Shown: positions 1-7,291 of the stretch, one piece after another | Position numbering within the stretch: position 1 is the stretch's first letter | Layout: each line of letters begins with the position of its first letter | Assembly: GCA_045535815.1 (NCBI GenBank) | Contig: JAZSMJ010000041.1 | Location: 1 to 64,000 of the forward strand | Source: JAZSMJ01 sp045535815 | GTDB taxonomy: Bacteria; Bacillota; Clostridia; Oscillospirales; CAG-272 | DNA length: 64,000 nt | Direction of reading: 5' to 3' | Position numbers and translations under genes: made by a program | The notes under the pieces: model-generated | The model's input: only the letters and a program-made list of their open reading frames with translations | What the model was told of the DNA's origin: nothing | Database searches by the model: none

Positions 1-998
1 AGGCGAGAAATATCATTTCTCTTGCTATCCAGCGTTGTGCGGCAGATCACGTATCCGAGGCAACGGTTTCCGTTGTAACCCTTCCCAGTGATGATATGAA
101 GGGCCGTATTATCGGACGTGAGGGAAGAAATATCAGAACTATTGAAACGCTTACGGGTGTTGATCTTATTATCGATGATACTCCCGAGGCTATAACTCTT
201 TCAAGCTTTGACGCAGTTCGCCGTGAGATCGCAAGACTTACGCTTGAAAAGCTTATTACAGATGGACGTATCCATCCTGCAAGAATAGAAGAAACCGTTG
301 AAAAGTCGAGACGTGAGGTTGAAAACACAATAAAGAAGGCCGGCGAAAAGGCTATGCTTGACGTTGGTATTCACGGTCTCAATACCGAGCTTGTTAAGCT
401 TCTCGGAAGACTTAAATACCGTACCAGCTACGGTCAGAACGTACTTATGCATTCGGTTGAGGTTGCATTCCTTGCAGGTATGATCGCAGATGAGCTCGGC
501 GTTGACAGCACGCTTGCAAGAAGAGCAGGTCTTCTCCACGATATAGGTAAGGCTATGACTCAGGAGGTCGAGGGCTCTCACGTTCAGATAGGCGTTGACA
601 TTGCAAACAAGTATAAGGAAAACAAGGACATTATCCACGTCATAGAATCGCACCACAACGACGTTGAGCCCAGAACTATAGTTGCTATGATAGTTCAGGC
701 TGCGGATGCTATTTCTGCGGCAAGACCGGGCGCAAGAAGAGAAGATCTTGAAAATTATATCAAGCGTCTGCAGAAGCTTGAAGAAATTTCAAACAGCTTC
801 CCCGGCGTTGAAAAATCGTTTGCTATCCAGGCAGGCCGTGAGGTAAGAATTATGGTCAAGCCCGAGGAGGTAAACGACGATCAGATGATAATCGTTGCAA
901 AGGATATCGTCAGAAAGATCGAAAGCGAGCTTGAATATCCCGGACAGATAAAGATAAACATCATAAGGGAAAGCAGAGCTATCGAATACGCAAAATAA
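1..998 (+). CDS. rny: Ribonuclease Y, 5' end cut by the window
   Basis: RNase Y is a membrane-anchored endoribonuclease that starts mRNA decay in Firmicutes. The frame is open from base 3 without a start, so the N-terminal membrane helix and coiled coil lie outside; 331 residues remain of a protein usually about 520 long. Visible are the KH RNA-binding motif ([12 protein letters not shown], just after the internal Met at 96) and the HD phosphohydrolase domain with the metal-binding HDIGKA and the SHHND segment. A hairpin terminator follows the stop. The next gene is ymdB, the usual partner of rny in Firmicutes. The identification is secure; only the start is missing. Confidence 0.96.
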   Translation, partial: ARNIISLAIQRCAADHVSEATVSVVTLPSDDMKGRIIGREGRNIRTIETLTGVDLIIDDTPEAITLSSFDAVRREIARLTLEKLITDGRIHPARIEETVEKSRREVENTIKKAGEKAMLDVGIHGLNTELVKLLGRLKYRTSYGQNVLMHSVEVAFLAGMIADELGVDSTLARRAGLLHDIGKAMTQEVEGSHVQIGVDIANKYKENKDIIHVIESHHNDVEPRTIVAMIVQAADAISAARPGARREDLENYIKRLQKLEEISNSFPGVEKSFAIQAGREVRIMVKPEEVNDDQMIIVAKDIVRKIESELEYPGQIKINIIRESRAIEYAK

Positions 999-1003
999 AA
1001 GCA

Positions 1004-1040
1004 AATTCACAATCCCAAACGGGATTGTGAATTTTATTAT
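1004..1040 (+). terminator. Intrinsic terminator after rny
   Basis: AATTCACAATCCC and its exact complement GGGATTGTGAATT flank a 4-base AAAC loop and are followed by TTATTAT. It lies 6 bases after the rny stop, so readthrough into ymdB would be partial. Confidence 0.8.
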
Positions 1041-1073
1041 CACACCTTTTAAGATAGTAAGGATTTGTGCAGA

Positions 1074-1850
1074 ATGGATTTTAAGATACTCGTAATAGGA
1101 GATGTTGTTTCAACTGCAGGGACAGATGCGGTATCAAAGCGCCTTTGGAGGTTCCGCCGTGAAAACGGAATAGATATCACCGTCGTAAACGGTGAAAATT
1201 CCGCAGCGCAAAACGGCATCGATCCCAATTCGGCGGATGCCATAATAGATGCAGGAGCGGACGTTGTGACCACGGGTAATCACGTGTGGAAGCACCGTTC
1301 CATCCAGGATTATCTTGACAGCGGAAGACCTGTTATAAGACCTGCGAACTATCCGTCAAGCTCGCCCGGAGCAGGGTATATCAAGGTAGAGGCTGCAGGT
1401 AGGATATGGCTTGTAATAAACGTTTTGGGGCTTATCTACGGCGAGCCGCTTTCGGATCCCTTTGAAGCGGTTGAAAGGATACTGAAGGCCGAGGAGGGAA
1501 AATACGATTACTCGATTCTCGACGTTCACGCCGAGACGACCTCTGAAAAGGCGGCAATAGCAAGATATTTTGACGGAAGGATAAACGTTGTCTTCGGAAC
1601 TCATACCCACGTTGCCACTGCCGACGAGAGAATACTTCACGGCGGTACGGGATTTATAACAGACGTCGGAATGAGCGGAGATACGGATTCCATTCTCGGT
1701 GTCAAGAGCGAGTGCATAATTAGAAAGCTTACCACGAAAATGCCGGTAAGATTTGAATATGCAGAGGGAGATGCCGAAATACACGGAGCGATATTTACCT
1801 TATCTTCAGAGAGCAACAGAATAACGTCTGCTGAAAGAGTAACGTTTTGA
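1074..1850 (+). CDS. ymdB: YmdB-family metallophosphoesterase
   Basis: 258 residues, the usual size for the YmdB/TIGR00282 family of calcineurin-like phosphodiesterases. In Bacillus YmdB hydrolyses 2',3'-cyclic nucleotides and affects RNase Y activity, biofilm and motility decisions. Metal-binding signatures are visible: GDVV near the start, NGENS, TTGNHVWKH, and near the end GTHTHVATADE followed by DVGMSGD. The ATG at 1074 was chosen over an upstream in-frame TTG at 1065 because AAGGA lies at a normal distance from the ATG and is too close to the TTG. Its position behind rny matches the conserved rny-ymdB pair. Confidence 0.93.
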   Translation: MDFKILVIGDVVSTAGTDAVSKRLWRFRRENGIDITVVNGENSAAQNGIDPNSADAIIDAGADVVTTGNHVWKHRSIQDYLDSGRPVIRPANYPSSSPGAGYIKVEAAGRIWLVINVLGLIYGEPLSDPFEAVERILKAEEGKYDYSILDVHAETTSEKAAIARYFDGRINVVFGTHTHVATADERILHGGTGFITDVGMSGDTDSILGVKSECIIRKLTTKMPVRFEYAEGDAEIHGAIFTLSSESNRITSAERVTF

Positions 1851-1862
1851 TATTTTATATTT

Positions 1863-1910
1863 ATATGCCCGTTTATCCGTAACCTATCGGATAAAACGGG
1901 CATATATTTA
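1863..1910 (+). terminator. Terminator-like hairpin after ymdB
   Basis: TATATGCCCGTTT-ATCCG pairs with CGGAT-AAAACGGGCATATA over an 8-base loop. The T tail is short (ATTTA). It separates ymdB from the two small genes downstream. Confidence 0.65.
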
Positions 1911-1938
1911 TAGTAAGAGAAAATAAGGAGGGTATCCG

Positions 1939-2097
1939 ATGTCAAGATGTAATATATTATACAAGGCCGTTGCAACGGTGGCTTTTTCATTCGGGCTGGG
2001 AATATTTTTGGCAATCTTTCTTCCGGCGCATATACTTGTGATAATAGAGGCGGCTCTTATCGCCGCAACCGGATTCTTCTATCTTTTCAAGACCTGA
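1939..2097 (+). CDS. Small membrane protein of 52 residues, unknown function
   Basis: Short ORF starting MSRCNILYKAVATV and ending FFYLFKT. It has a good ribosome site (GGAGG, 1927-1931) about 7 bases before the ATG. Two hydrophobic stretches (about residues 9-29 and 31-49), separated by a proline-histidine turn, suggest a two-helix membrane hairpin with few charged residues. I do not recognise the family. It sits between ymdB and a SpoVM-like micro-gene, so a role in the envelope or in sporulation is possible, but this rests on position only. There is no sign of truncation. Confidence 0.6.
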   Translation: MSRCNILYKAVATVAFSFGLGIFLAIFLPAHILVIIEAALIAATGFFYLFKT

Positions 2098-2159
2098 TGA
2101 TAAACTGTAGCATCTGACTTCGGAGAGCCGCACGGTTGCGGTTTGAAAGGTGATATTAT

Positions 2160-2237
2160 ATGAAAATAGTTGTGGTCAAATCCCCGGGATTTCTCGTGCC
2201 GTTGCTAAGGGCGTTATTTCGCATAAAGCAGGTATGA
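2160..2237 (+). CDS. spoVM: SpoVM-like sporulation micro-protein (25 residues)
   Basis: The 25-residue product reads MKIVVVKSPGFLVPLLRALF followed by RIKQV. It matches the shape of SpoVM, the 26-residue amphipathic helix that marks the convex forespore membrane and anchors the SpoIVA spore-coat platform. It shares the Met-Lys start, a basic residue at 7, the proline at position 9, the following Phe-Leu and the Arg-Ala near position 17, with a basic C-terminal end. A GAAAGGTG ribosome site lies about 7 bases upstream. A strong hairpin terminator starts 9 bases after the stop, so this is the last gene of its transcript. Assignment is by motif and length only; such a short peptide cannot be proven by similarity alone. 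Confidence 0.72.
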   Translation: MKIVVVKSPGFLVPLLRALFRIKQV

Positions 2238-2246
2238 GATCAGCTG

Positions 2247-2297
2247 AAGACGGTCTGCTTGAGCGCATATGCGCAAATTTGAGCAGGCTGTCTTTTT
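2247..2297 (+). terminator. Intrinsic terminator after spoVM
   Basis: AAGACGGTCTGCTT pairs with GAGCAGGCTGTCTT using G-U pairs, around an inner perfect palindrome GCGCATATGCGC, and is followed by TTTTTGATTT. It ends the spoVM transcript just before the next promoter. Confidence 0.85.
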
Positions 2298-2306
2298 GAT
2301 TTGCTC

Positions 2307-2358
2307 TTGACAAATGCAATTTTTTTGGTATAATAAATGTTAGAATGTCCGAACATTT
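2307..2358 (+). promoter_or_regulatory. Sigma-A promoter and candidate operator for the GntR gene
   Basis: Consensus -35 TTGACA (2307-2312) and -10 TATAAT (2329-2334) are separated by 16 bases. Directly after the -10 lies an inverted repeat, AAATGTT (2335-2341) and AACATTT (2352-2358), with a nested AATGT-CCGA-ACATT (2344-2357). GntR regulators commonly bind such sites at their own promoters, so autoregulation is likely (inference). Confidence 0.75.
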
Positions 2359-2405
2359 AAAGCCACTTTGGTTTGATTTTCGGGAAAGACAGTCGGGTGA
2401 TTGAT

Positions 2406-3161
2406 ATGGCCTTTGATTTTTCTTCATTTACTCCTGATAAAAGCACGCCTATCCCAATGCATTATCAGATAAGGAAGTTTATACAGGATAATATTGAAAA
2501 CGGTAAGCTTGCGGCAGACGAATGTCTTCCGCCCGAGCTTGAGCTTGCGAGCACCTTTAACGTCAGCCGTTCAACAGTGCGTCAGGCAATAAACGATCTG
2601 GTCGTAAAGGAGGTTCTTTACCGCCGTCGTGGTAAGGGAACGTTCGTTAAGCAGGAGAAAACGGTGTCCACCTTTTTCCAGAAGCTCAATTCCTTTAACG
2701 AGGAAATGATGCTCAAGGGAAAGATGCCGTCAACAAAGCAGATCTCGCTGGAAGTAATAGAGCCTATACCTTCCGTTAACGCCGCTCTCGGAATAGACAA
2801 AAATGAGCCGCTTATTTATCTTGAAAGACTCAGGTTTGTAGATAATCAGCCAAACGTTTATATGGAGTCCTATCTTCCGTATTCAATTTTTCAGGGTATG
2901 GAGTTTGAGGATATGAACGACAGATCGATGTATTCGGTTATGAATGAAAAATTCGGTGTGTCGGTTGACAGAGTTTTGCGTCATATTGAGGTAGCCAACG
3001 CAACCAAAAAGATAGCTCAGATGCTGAGCGTCAAAAACGGAGCCGCAATATTTTTAGTAAGCTTTACGGGATACGCATTTGACGGAAGCGTGCCCGTTGA
3101 GTATTCGGTATCACGTTACCGAGGTGACGTTAACCGCTTTGTAGTAGAATTAAGTAAATAA
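2406..3161 (+). CDS. GntR family transcriptional regulator, HutC/UTRA type
   Basis: 251 residues. The N-terminal part (about 15-80) is a winged helix of the GntR type, with PPELELASTFNVSRSTVRQAI as the recognition region and RRRGKGTFV as the wing. The rest fits a UTRA ligand-binding domain, which senses a small metabolite, often a sugar phosphate. The start at ATG 2406 follows a GGGTGA ribosome site; an upstream TTG at 2373 would overlap the operator region and has no ribosome site. deoC begins 30 bases after the stop without a terminator, so the two probably share a transcript and the regulator may sense a deoxyribose or nucleoside-derived signal (inference). Confidence 0.88.
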   Translation: MAFDFSSFTPDKSTPIPMHYQIRKFIQDNIENGKLAADECLPPELELASTFNVSRSTVRQAINDLVVKEVLYRRRGKGTFVKQEKTVSTFFQKLNSFNEEMMLKGKMPSTKQISLEVIEPIPSVNAALGIDKNEPLIYLERLRFVDNQPNVYMESYLPYSIFQGMEFEDMNDRSMYSVMNEKFGVSVDRVLRHIEVANATKKIAQMLSVKNGAAIFLVSFTGYAFDGSVPVEYSVSRYRGDVNRFVVELSK

Positions 3162-3191
3162 AAAATAAATTTATAATTAGGGGATTTAAAA

Positions 3192-3896
3192 ATGACAGTT
3201 AATGAATTTAAAATGCCAACCAAAGAATTTGCAAACCTTTTTGACCACACTCTTCTTCGTCCTCACGCTCAGGAGCATGAGTTTGAAAAGCTTTGCGCAG
3301 AGGCTGCTAAATACGGCTTCAAGATGGTAGCTATAAACGCTGCCGCAGTTCCGCTTTGTAAAAAGCTTCTCGCAGGAACACCCGTGCACGTAGGTGCGGC
3401 GGTATCCTTCCCTCTCGGCCAGTGCCTTCTCAAGACAAAGCTTTTTGAGACTGCAGATTCAATAGACCTCGGTGCTGACGAGATCGACTACGTTATCAAT
3501 ATAGGTAAGCTCAAGGCAAAGGATTACGGCTACATAGAAAGAGAAATGAGCGGAGTTGTTAACCTCTGCCGCTCTGCAGGCGTTATATCCAAGGTTATCT
3601 TCGAGAACTGCTATCTTGAGGACTCCGAAAAGGAGATACTCTGTAAGATCGCTGTAGATACCGGTATCGACTTCGTTAAGACCTCAACAGGCTTCGGAGC
3701 AGGTGGAGCTACGGTAGAAGACGTTGCTCTTATGAAGAGATGCGTCGGCGATAAGGTAAAGGTAAAGGCTGCAGGCGGTATACGTACCCTTGAATCCGCT
3801 ATCGCAATGGTTGAAGCGGGCGCTGAAAGAATCGGCGCAAGCGCAGGCGTTACAATAGTTGACGAGCTGATGAAGATAAGAGGCGAAAGCTTCTAA
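3192..3896 (+). CDS. deoC: Deoxyribose-phosphate aldolase
   Basis: DeoC cleaves 2-deoxy-D-ribose 5-phosphate into acetaldehyde and glyceraldehyde 3-phosphate, the last step of deoxynucleoside catabolism. The 234-residue length is right for a TIM-barrel DeoC. Motifs include DHTLLRPHA near the start, GADEIDYVINIG, the Schiff-base lysine in FVKTSTGF (about residue 163) and the second active-site lysine in VKAAGGIR (about residue 191). It follows the GntR gene on the same strand and ends at a clear terminator. Nucleoside phosphorylase and phosphopentomutase genes are not beside it. Confidence 0.95.
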   Translation: MTVNEFKMPTKEFANLFDHTLLRPHAQEHEFEKLCAEAAKYGFKMVAINAAAVPLCKKLLAGTPVHVGAAVSFPLGQCLLKTKLFETADSIDLGADEIDYVINIGKLKAKDYGYIEREMSGVVNLCRSAGVISKVIFENCYLEDSEKEILCKIAVDTGIDFVKTSTGFGAGGATVEDVALMKRCVGDKVKVKAAGGIRTLESAIAMVEAGAERIGASAGVTIVDELMKIRGESF

Positions 3897-3902
3897 TATT
3901 CC

Positions 3903-3938
3903 CCCCGATTGCTATAAAGCAATCGGGGATATTTTTTA
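3903..3938 (+). terminator. Intrinsic terminator after deoC
   Basis: An 11-bp perfect stem, CCCCGATTGCT / AGCAATCGGGG, with an ATAA loop, followed by a T-rich run (ATATTTTTTATA). Confidence 0.9.
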
Positions 3939-4054
3939 TAATTGTAAAACAAAGCGAACTTTATGTTAAATCAAGCGGCGTTTTTGCTAAATACAATTGG
4001 GATTTAATGTATTATACTAAAATTAATAAATACATATAGGAGGAGCTGATAGGT

Positions 4055-5401
4055 ATGAGAAAGGACTTTTTCTTTGGCGTTGATACCAGCGCATATCAGG
4101 TTGAGGGTGCGTGGAATGAGGACGGCAAGGGCGAGAGCATATGGGACCGCTTCTGTCACGACGCCAGAGACAACAAGGTATACAGAAACGAAAACGCTGA
4201 CGTTGCCTGCGATCAGTATCATCGCTACAAGGAAGATATTGAGCATATGGGAACTATTGGAGTAAACGCTCACCGCTTTTCCGTATCCTGGGCGAGAGTT
4301 ATTCCGAGCGGCACCGGCAAGGTAAACGAAGCCGGACTTCGTTATTATCACAACTTTATCGACGAGCTTATAAAGCAGGGCATAGAGCCTTTTCTTACCA
4401 TGTATCACTGGGATCTTCCGCAGGCGCTTCAGGATAGAGGCGGTTGGGCAAATCCTGATATGGTAGGCTGGTGGCTTGAATATGCAACCGTGCTCTTCCG
4501 TGAATTCGGCTCAAAGGTAAAATACTGGATAAGCTACAACGAGCCGTGTGTGTTTATTATGGGCGGTTACGGAAACATAGGATTCCCGCCCTGCATGAGA
4601 AACTATAAGACTGCGCTTGCCGCAGGTCATATAGCTATGAAGGCTCATTTTGAATCTGTAAAGCTTCTGCATAAAATGGTTCCGGGAGCAAAAATGGGTA
4701 TTGCCCTCGACATGGTGCCCAGAGTTCCGGCAACCGATAAGCAGGAGGATATAGATATAGTGCCGCTCGCAAACGACACGGCATTTTATTGGTTCTACAA
4801 TGTTATGGCGAAGGGAGAATATCCCGAAAGAGCAGTCAAGGAGTATGAGAAGAGGGGTTATATGTTCGAGATAACCGATTATGACAGGGCGCTTTTCAAA
4901 AACAATCCCTGTGATTTTATCGGTATAAATTATTACTCCACGGCGGCTGTTTCCTATAATCCGGAGCCGGTAACGGACGGATTCCTTCACTATAACATTG
5001 TTCCAAGAGCCGAAAAGCTGGGCGGTATGGAGGTTGACCCGGACGGTCTTCGTAATATTATCCGCAAGGCGGCGGCAGATACCGAGGGCAAGATACCGAT
5101 AATCGTTACCGAAAACGGATGCGGCTCTGACTGTGAGTGCCTCGACGAAAACGGCGAGCTTCACGACGATTACAGAATAAAGTATCTGCAGCTTCACTCT
5201 CAGGCGGTCAAGGACTGCGTTGACGAGGGAATAGACGTCAGAGGATACTTCGTATGGAGCTACTGGGATCTGTTCGAGTGGGCGCTTGGCTCATCCTGGC
5301 GATTTGGACTTATCTACGTTGACTACGAAACGCAGAAGAGAACCCCCAAGGACAGCTGGTACTGGTATAAGCAGTATATCAAGGATAACAAGGTCGAATA
5401 A
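4055..5401 (+). CDS. Glycoside hydrolase family 1 beta-glucosidase or 6-phospho-beta-glucosidase
   Basis: 448 residues, the standard GH1 size. It hydrolyses beta-linked glucosides or galactosides in the cytoplasm; there is no signal peptide. The start has the GH1 signature (FFFGVDTSAYQVEGAWNEDG). The acid/base glutamate lies in YNEPC (about residue 163), the nucleophile in VTENG (about residue 352), and the C-terminal aglycone-binding WSYWDLFEWALG is present. AGGAGG precedes the ATG. It stands as a single gene with no PTS or ABC genes beside it, so the substrate, and whether it is phosphorylated, cannot be read from context. Confidence 0.93.
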   Translation: MRKDFFFGVDTSAYQVEGAWNEDGKGESIWDRFCHDARDNKVYRNENADVACDQYHRYKEDIEHMGTIGVNAHRFSVSWARVIPSGTGKVNEAGLRYYHNFIDELIKQGIEPFLTMYHWDLPQALQDRGGWANPDMVGWWLEYATVLFREFGSKVKYWISYNEPCVFIMGGYGNIGFPPCMRNYKTALAAGHIAMKAHFESVKLLHKMVPGAKMGIALDMVPRVPATDKQEDIDIVPLANDTAFYWFYNVMAKGEYPERAVKEYEKRGYMFEITDYDRALFKNNPCDFIGINYYSTAAVSYNPEPVTDGFLHYNIVPRAEKLGGMEVDPDGLRNIIRKAAADTEGKIPIIVTENGCGSDCECLDENGELHDDYRIKYLQLHSQAVKDCVDEGIDVRGYFVWSYWDLFEWALGSSWRFGLIYVDYETQKRTPKDSWYWYKQYIKDNKVE

Positions 5402-5404
5402 ACA

Positions 5405-5440
5405 ACAAAAAGCGGTTCGCAAAAGCGAACCGCTTTAATT
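5405..5440. terminator. Bidirectional terminator between the GH1 gene and the structured RNA
   Basis: A 12-bp perfect stem AAAGCGGTTCGC / GCGAACCGCTTT with a 4-base loop (5409-5436). On the minus strand it is followed by TTGTTGTT after TTTTT, a better T-run than on the plus strand (TTTAATTG). It therefore fits both the end of the GH1 transcript and the end of a minus-strand RNA. Confidence 0.8.
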
Positions 5441-5625
5441 GTCGATTGTCCCACCGAGCCGTGTGGATCATGAATTATAACCCAGCGTAAGCCAGGTAGG
5501 TATCCTCTCCGATGCTTTGCGCTCCCAACGTCCTTATCCACCCGTGACATAAGCAGGGGTAGTAAGGGAGGTCTGCATCCCACACCGGAAGTTCCGGATT
5601 CCTTTTAATATTTGTAGGTTTTAAT
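5405..5625 (-). ncRNA. Structured non-coding RNA candidate, about 220 nt (raiA-motif-like or 6S-like)
   Basis: No protein gene lies here, yet the stretch is GC-rich and highly structured against an AT-rich background. Read on the minus strand, a hairpin CCGGAA/TTCCGG opens the RNA. A long-range helix then joins GTGTGG (about 5583) with CCACAC (about 5465). Inside are CTCCC/GGGAG, CTTAT/ATAAG and a CCTGGC-TTAC-GCTGGG hairpin, and the RNA ends in the strong terminator. A weak -35-like TTGATT (5657-5662) lies upstream. Size and layout resemble widespread clostridial RNAs such as the raiA motif or 6S RNA, but I cannot match conserved bases from memory, and the strand is inferred from the terminator. 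Confidence 0.5.
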
Positions 5626-5671
5626 TACATGAATATCACGAACTAAGCAGGAAAAAAATCAAATTTTATCG

Positions 5672-5728
5672 TATCCGGCATCCCGGATATCGACGCAGCG
5701 CCTACCATCGCCGCACGCGCTGCGATAT
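5672..5728. repeat. Two adjacent hairpins upstream of the RNA candidate
   Basis: TATCCGG/CCGGATA (5672-5689) abuts ATATCG..GCAGCGC / GCGCTGC..GATAT (5687-5728). Both are strong stems without T tails, so they are not simple terminators. Confidence 0.5.
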
Positions 5729-5756
5729 ATAAGGTCGCTGTGATATTATTATATGA

Positions 5757-5790
5757 GGCATAGACGGGAATATACCCGTTTATTTATGCC
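5757..5790 (-). terminator. Hairpin after the DUF1292 gene
   Basis: GGCATA-GACGGG pairs with CCCGT-TTATT-TATGCC around AATATA, 14 bases past the minus-strand stop. It lacks a clean T-run, so it may act as a transcript-end stabiliser rather than a terminator. Confidence 0.45.
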
Positions 5791-5804
5791 AGAGAAGGGA
5801 TTTT

Positions 5805-6092
5805 TTACTGCTGATCGTCATAATCGACTTCGCTGAACAGCTCGTCGTCAAAAATATCGGCAATGCGGTCAAATTCGTCATCGTCGTCTATTGTGACAAG
5901 CATTTCCTCGCCGTCCTCGTCGATCTCGGACTTAAGAATTACGTATTCTCCGTTGTCGTTGTCCTCAATCGGAATGAGAGCAAAGTAAGTAACGCCGTCA
6001 ATTTCTCTGCTTGCTAAAAGCTCGAACTGACTTTCGTTTCCCTCGTCGTCTGTAAGAGTATATATCTCATCACCAAAGAGCTCTTCTGCCAT
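5805..6092 (-). CDS. DUF1292 family protein
   Basis: 95 residues, very acidic (many Asp/Glu, runs such as DDDDEF near the C-terminus). The fold pattern IYTLTDDEGNE, then ELLASREIDGVTYFAL, then YVILKSEIDEDGEEMLVTI is typical of DUF1292 (the Bacillus YrzB family). The function is unknown; in many Firmicutes it lies near ruvX/yrrK and alaS, which are not present here. No membrane segment or signal is visible. A GGAGGTAACTTTATT leader places a ribosome site before the ATG. Confidence 0.85.
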   Translation of the reverse strand: MAEELFGDEIYTLTDDEGNESQFELLASREIDGVTYFALIPIEDNDNGEYVILKSEIDEDGEEMLVTIDDDDEFDRIADIFDDELFSEVDYDDQQ

Positions 6093-6273
6093 AATAAAGT
6101 TACCTCCGTAAACACGTATTGTCTAATAATATTCTATACTGAAAAACAGCTCTTGTCAACAGTTTTTTGTCCCATTTCGGCTGAGTTAATATTACATTAT
6201 TATTACAAATGGGACAAATTATTACAAATTCACTTTCGGTGTATCAAAATATGTAAACTTTTTATCAACACTA

Positions 6274-6302
6274 TTTACAAAAGGGGCAAAAGCGGATATA
6301 AT
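6274..6302 (+). promoter_or_regulatory. Sigma-A promoter for the cysE-cysS T-box transcript
   Basis: TTTACA (6274-6279), a 17-base spacer, and TATAAT (6297-6302). Transcription would start near 6309, giving a leader of about 260 bases. Confidence 0.8.
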
Positions 6303-6308
6303 GAAATA

Positions 6309-6545
6309 TAATGTATATAAAAGGCTTTGAGTGGGAAAATTCCGCTTGTATCCTTCGGAAAGAGAAACGTCCCTTGTGCTGAAAGGACGTACGGAGTGAG
6401 TGCGGATATGCGCCTGTGAGCCGGCGGGTAATGCCGCACGTCAGTCTGCGTTAAGGACAAAGGAGTTACAAATCAAAGTGGAACCGCGACTCTTGTTTTA
6501 TTGCCGCCTTTGGATATTATTATCCGAGGCTATTTTTGTTTTTAT
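6309..6545 (+). ncRNA. T-box leader (cysteine type) upstream of cysE-cysS
   Basis: The conserved T-box AAAGTGGAACCGCG (6475-6488), which pairs with the tRNA acceptor end, is present. It is followed by a terminator hairpin GCCTTTGGATA-TTAT-TATCCGAGGC and TATTTTTGTTTT (6506-6545). An upstream Stem I region of about 110 bases is visible. UGC triplets at 6401-6403 and 6409-6411 are candidate cysteine specifiers, consistent with the genes controlled. Uncharged tRNA-Cys would favour the antiterminator and switch on cysE-cysS. The exact specifier cannot be fixed without folding. Confidence 0.88.
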
Positions 6546-6568
6546 AATGAATTAAAGGAGGCTCGTTT

Positions 6569-7291
6569 ATGTATAAGAGAACCCTCAGATCATATTTGAG
6601 ATACGGACCGTCAAGCAAAAACAAGCTGATACAGATGGTAACGAAATGCTATAAGGAAATAAAGGACGACATAGAAGCCGTAAAGGAAAGAGACCCTGCG
6701 GCAAGATCGAATTTTGAGGTGCTTGCACTTTATTCGGGCGTTCACGCAGTGCTTGCCTACAGACTTGCTCATATTTTGTATAAGAGAAAGCTCTTTCTGC
6801 CTGCAAGATTTATAAGCCAGAGCGCAAGATTTTTTACAGGCATTGAGATACACCCCGGTGCAAAGATAGGAAAGGGTCTGTTTATAGACCACGGAAGCGG
6901 AGTGGTTATCGGTGAGACGGCTGAGATAGGTGATAACTGCACGCTCTATCAGGGAGTAACGCTTGGCGGTACGGGAAAGGACGTTGGAAAACGGCATCCT
7001 ACTCTTGGCAACAACGTGCTTGTCGGCGCAGGTGCCAAGGTGCTCGGACCGTTTAAGATAGGGGATAATTCAAAGATAGCCGCAAATGCGGTGGTGCTTG
7101 AAGCGGTCCCGGAAAATTCGACCGCAGTCGGTATTCCTGCAAGGGTGGTACGCAAGAACAAACAAAGAATATGCTCCGATCTTGACCAGGTACATATTCC
7201 CGACCCCGTAGCGCAGGAGCTGTGCAAGCTGAATATAAAGATAGAAAAGCTCGAAAAAACAATAGAAGAGATGGAGAACAGATCAAAATGA
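6569..7291 (+). CDS. cysE: Serine O-acetyltransferase
   Basis: CysE transfers acetyl from acetyl-CoA to L-serine, the first step of cysteine synthesis. The 240-residue protein has an N-terminal helical domain (about 1-80) and a left-handed beta-helix built from hexapeptide repeats (for example [28 protein letters not shown]), ending with the GIPARVV loop. AAAGGAGG precedes the ATG. It is the first gene after the T-box and overlaps cysS by 4 bases, so synthesis and tRNA charging are coupled. The C-terminal tail (about 205-240) is a charged coiled-coil-like extension. Confidence 0.95.
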   Translation: MYKRTLRSYLRYGPSSKNKLIQMVTKCYKEIKDDIEAVKERDPAARSNFEVLALYSGVHAVLAYRLAHILYKRKLFLPARFISQSARFFTGIEIHPGAKIGKGLFIDHGSGVVIGETAEIGDNCTLYQGVTLGGTGKDVGKRHPTLGNNVLVGAGAKVLGPFKIGDNSKIAANAVVLEAVPENSTAVGIPARVVRKNKQRICSDLDQVHIPDPVAQELCKLNIKIEKLEKTIEEMENRSK

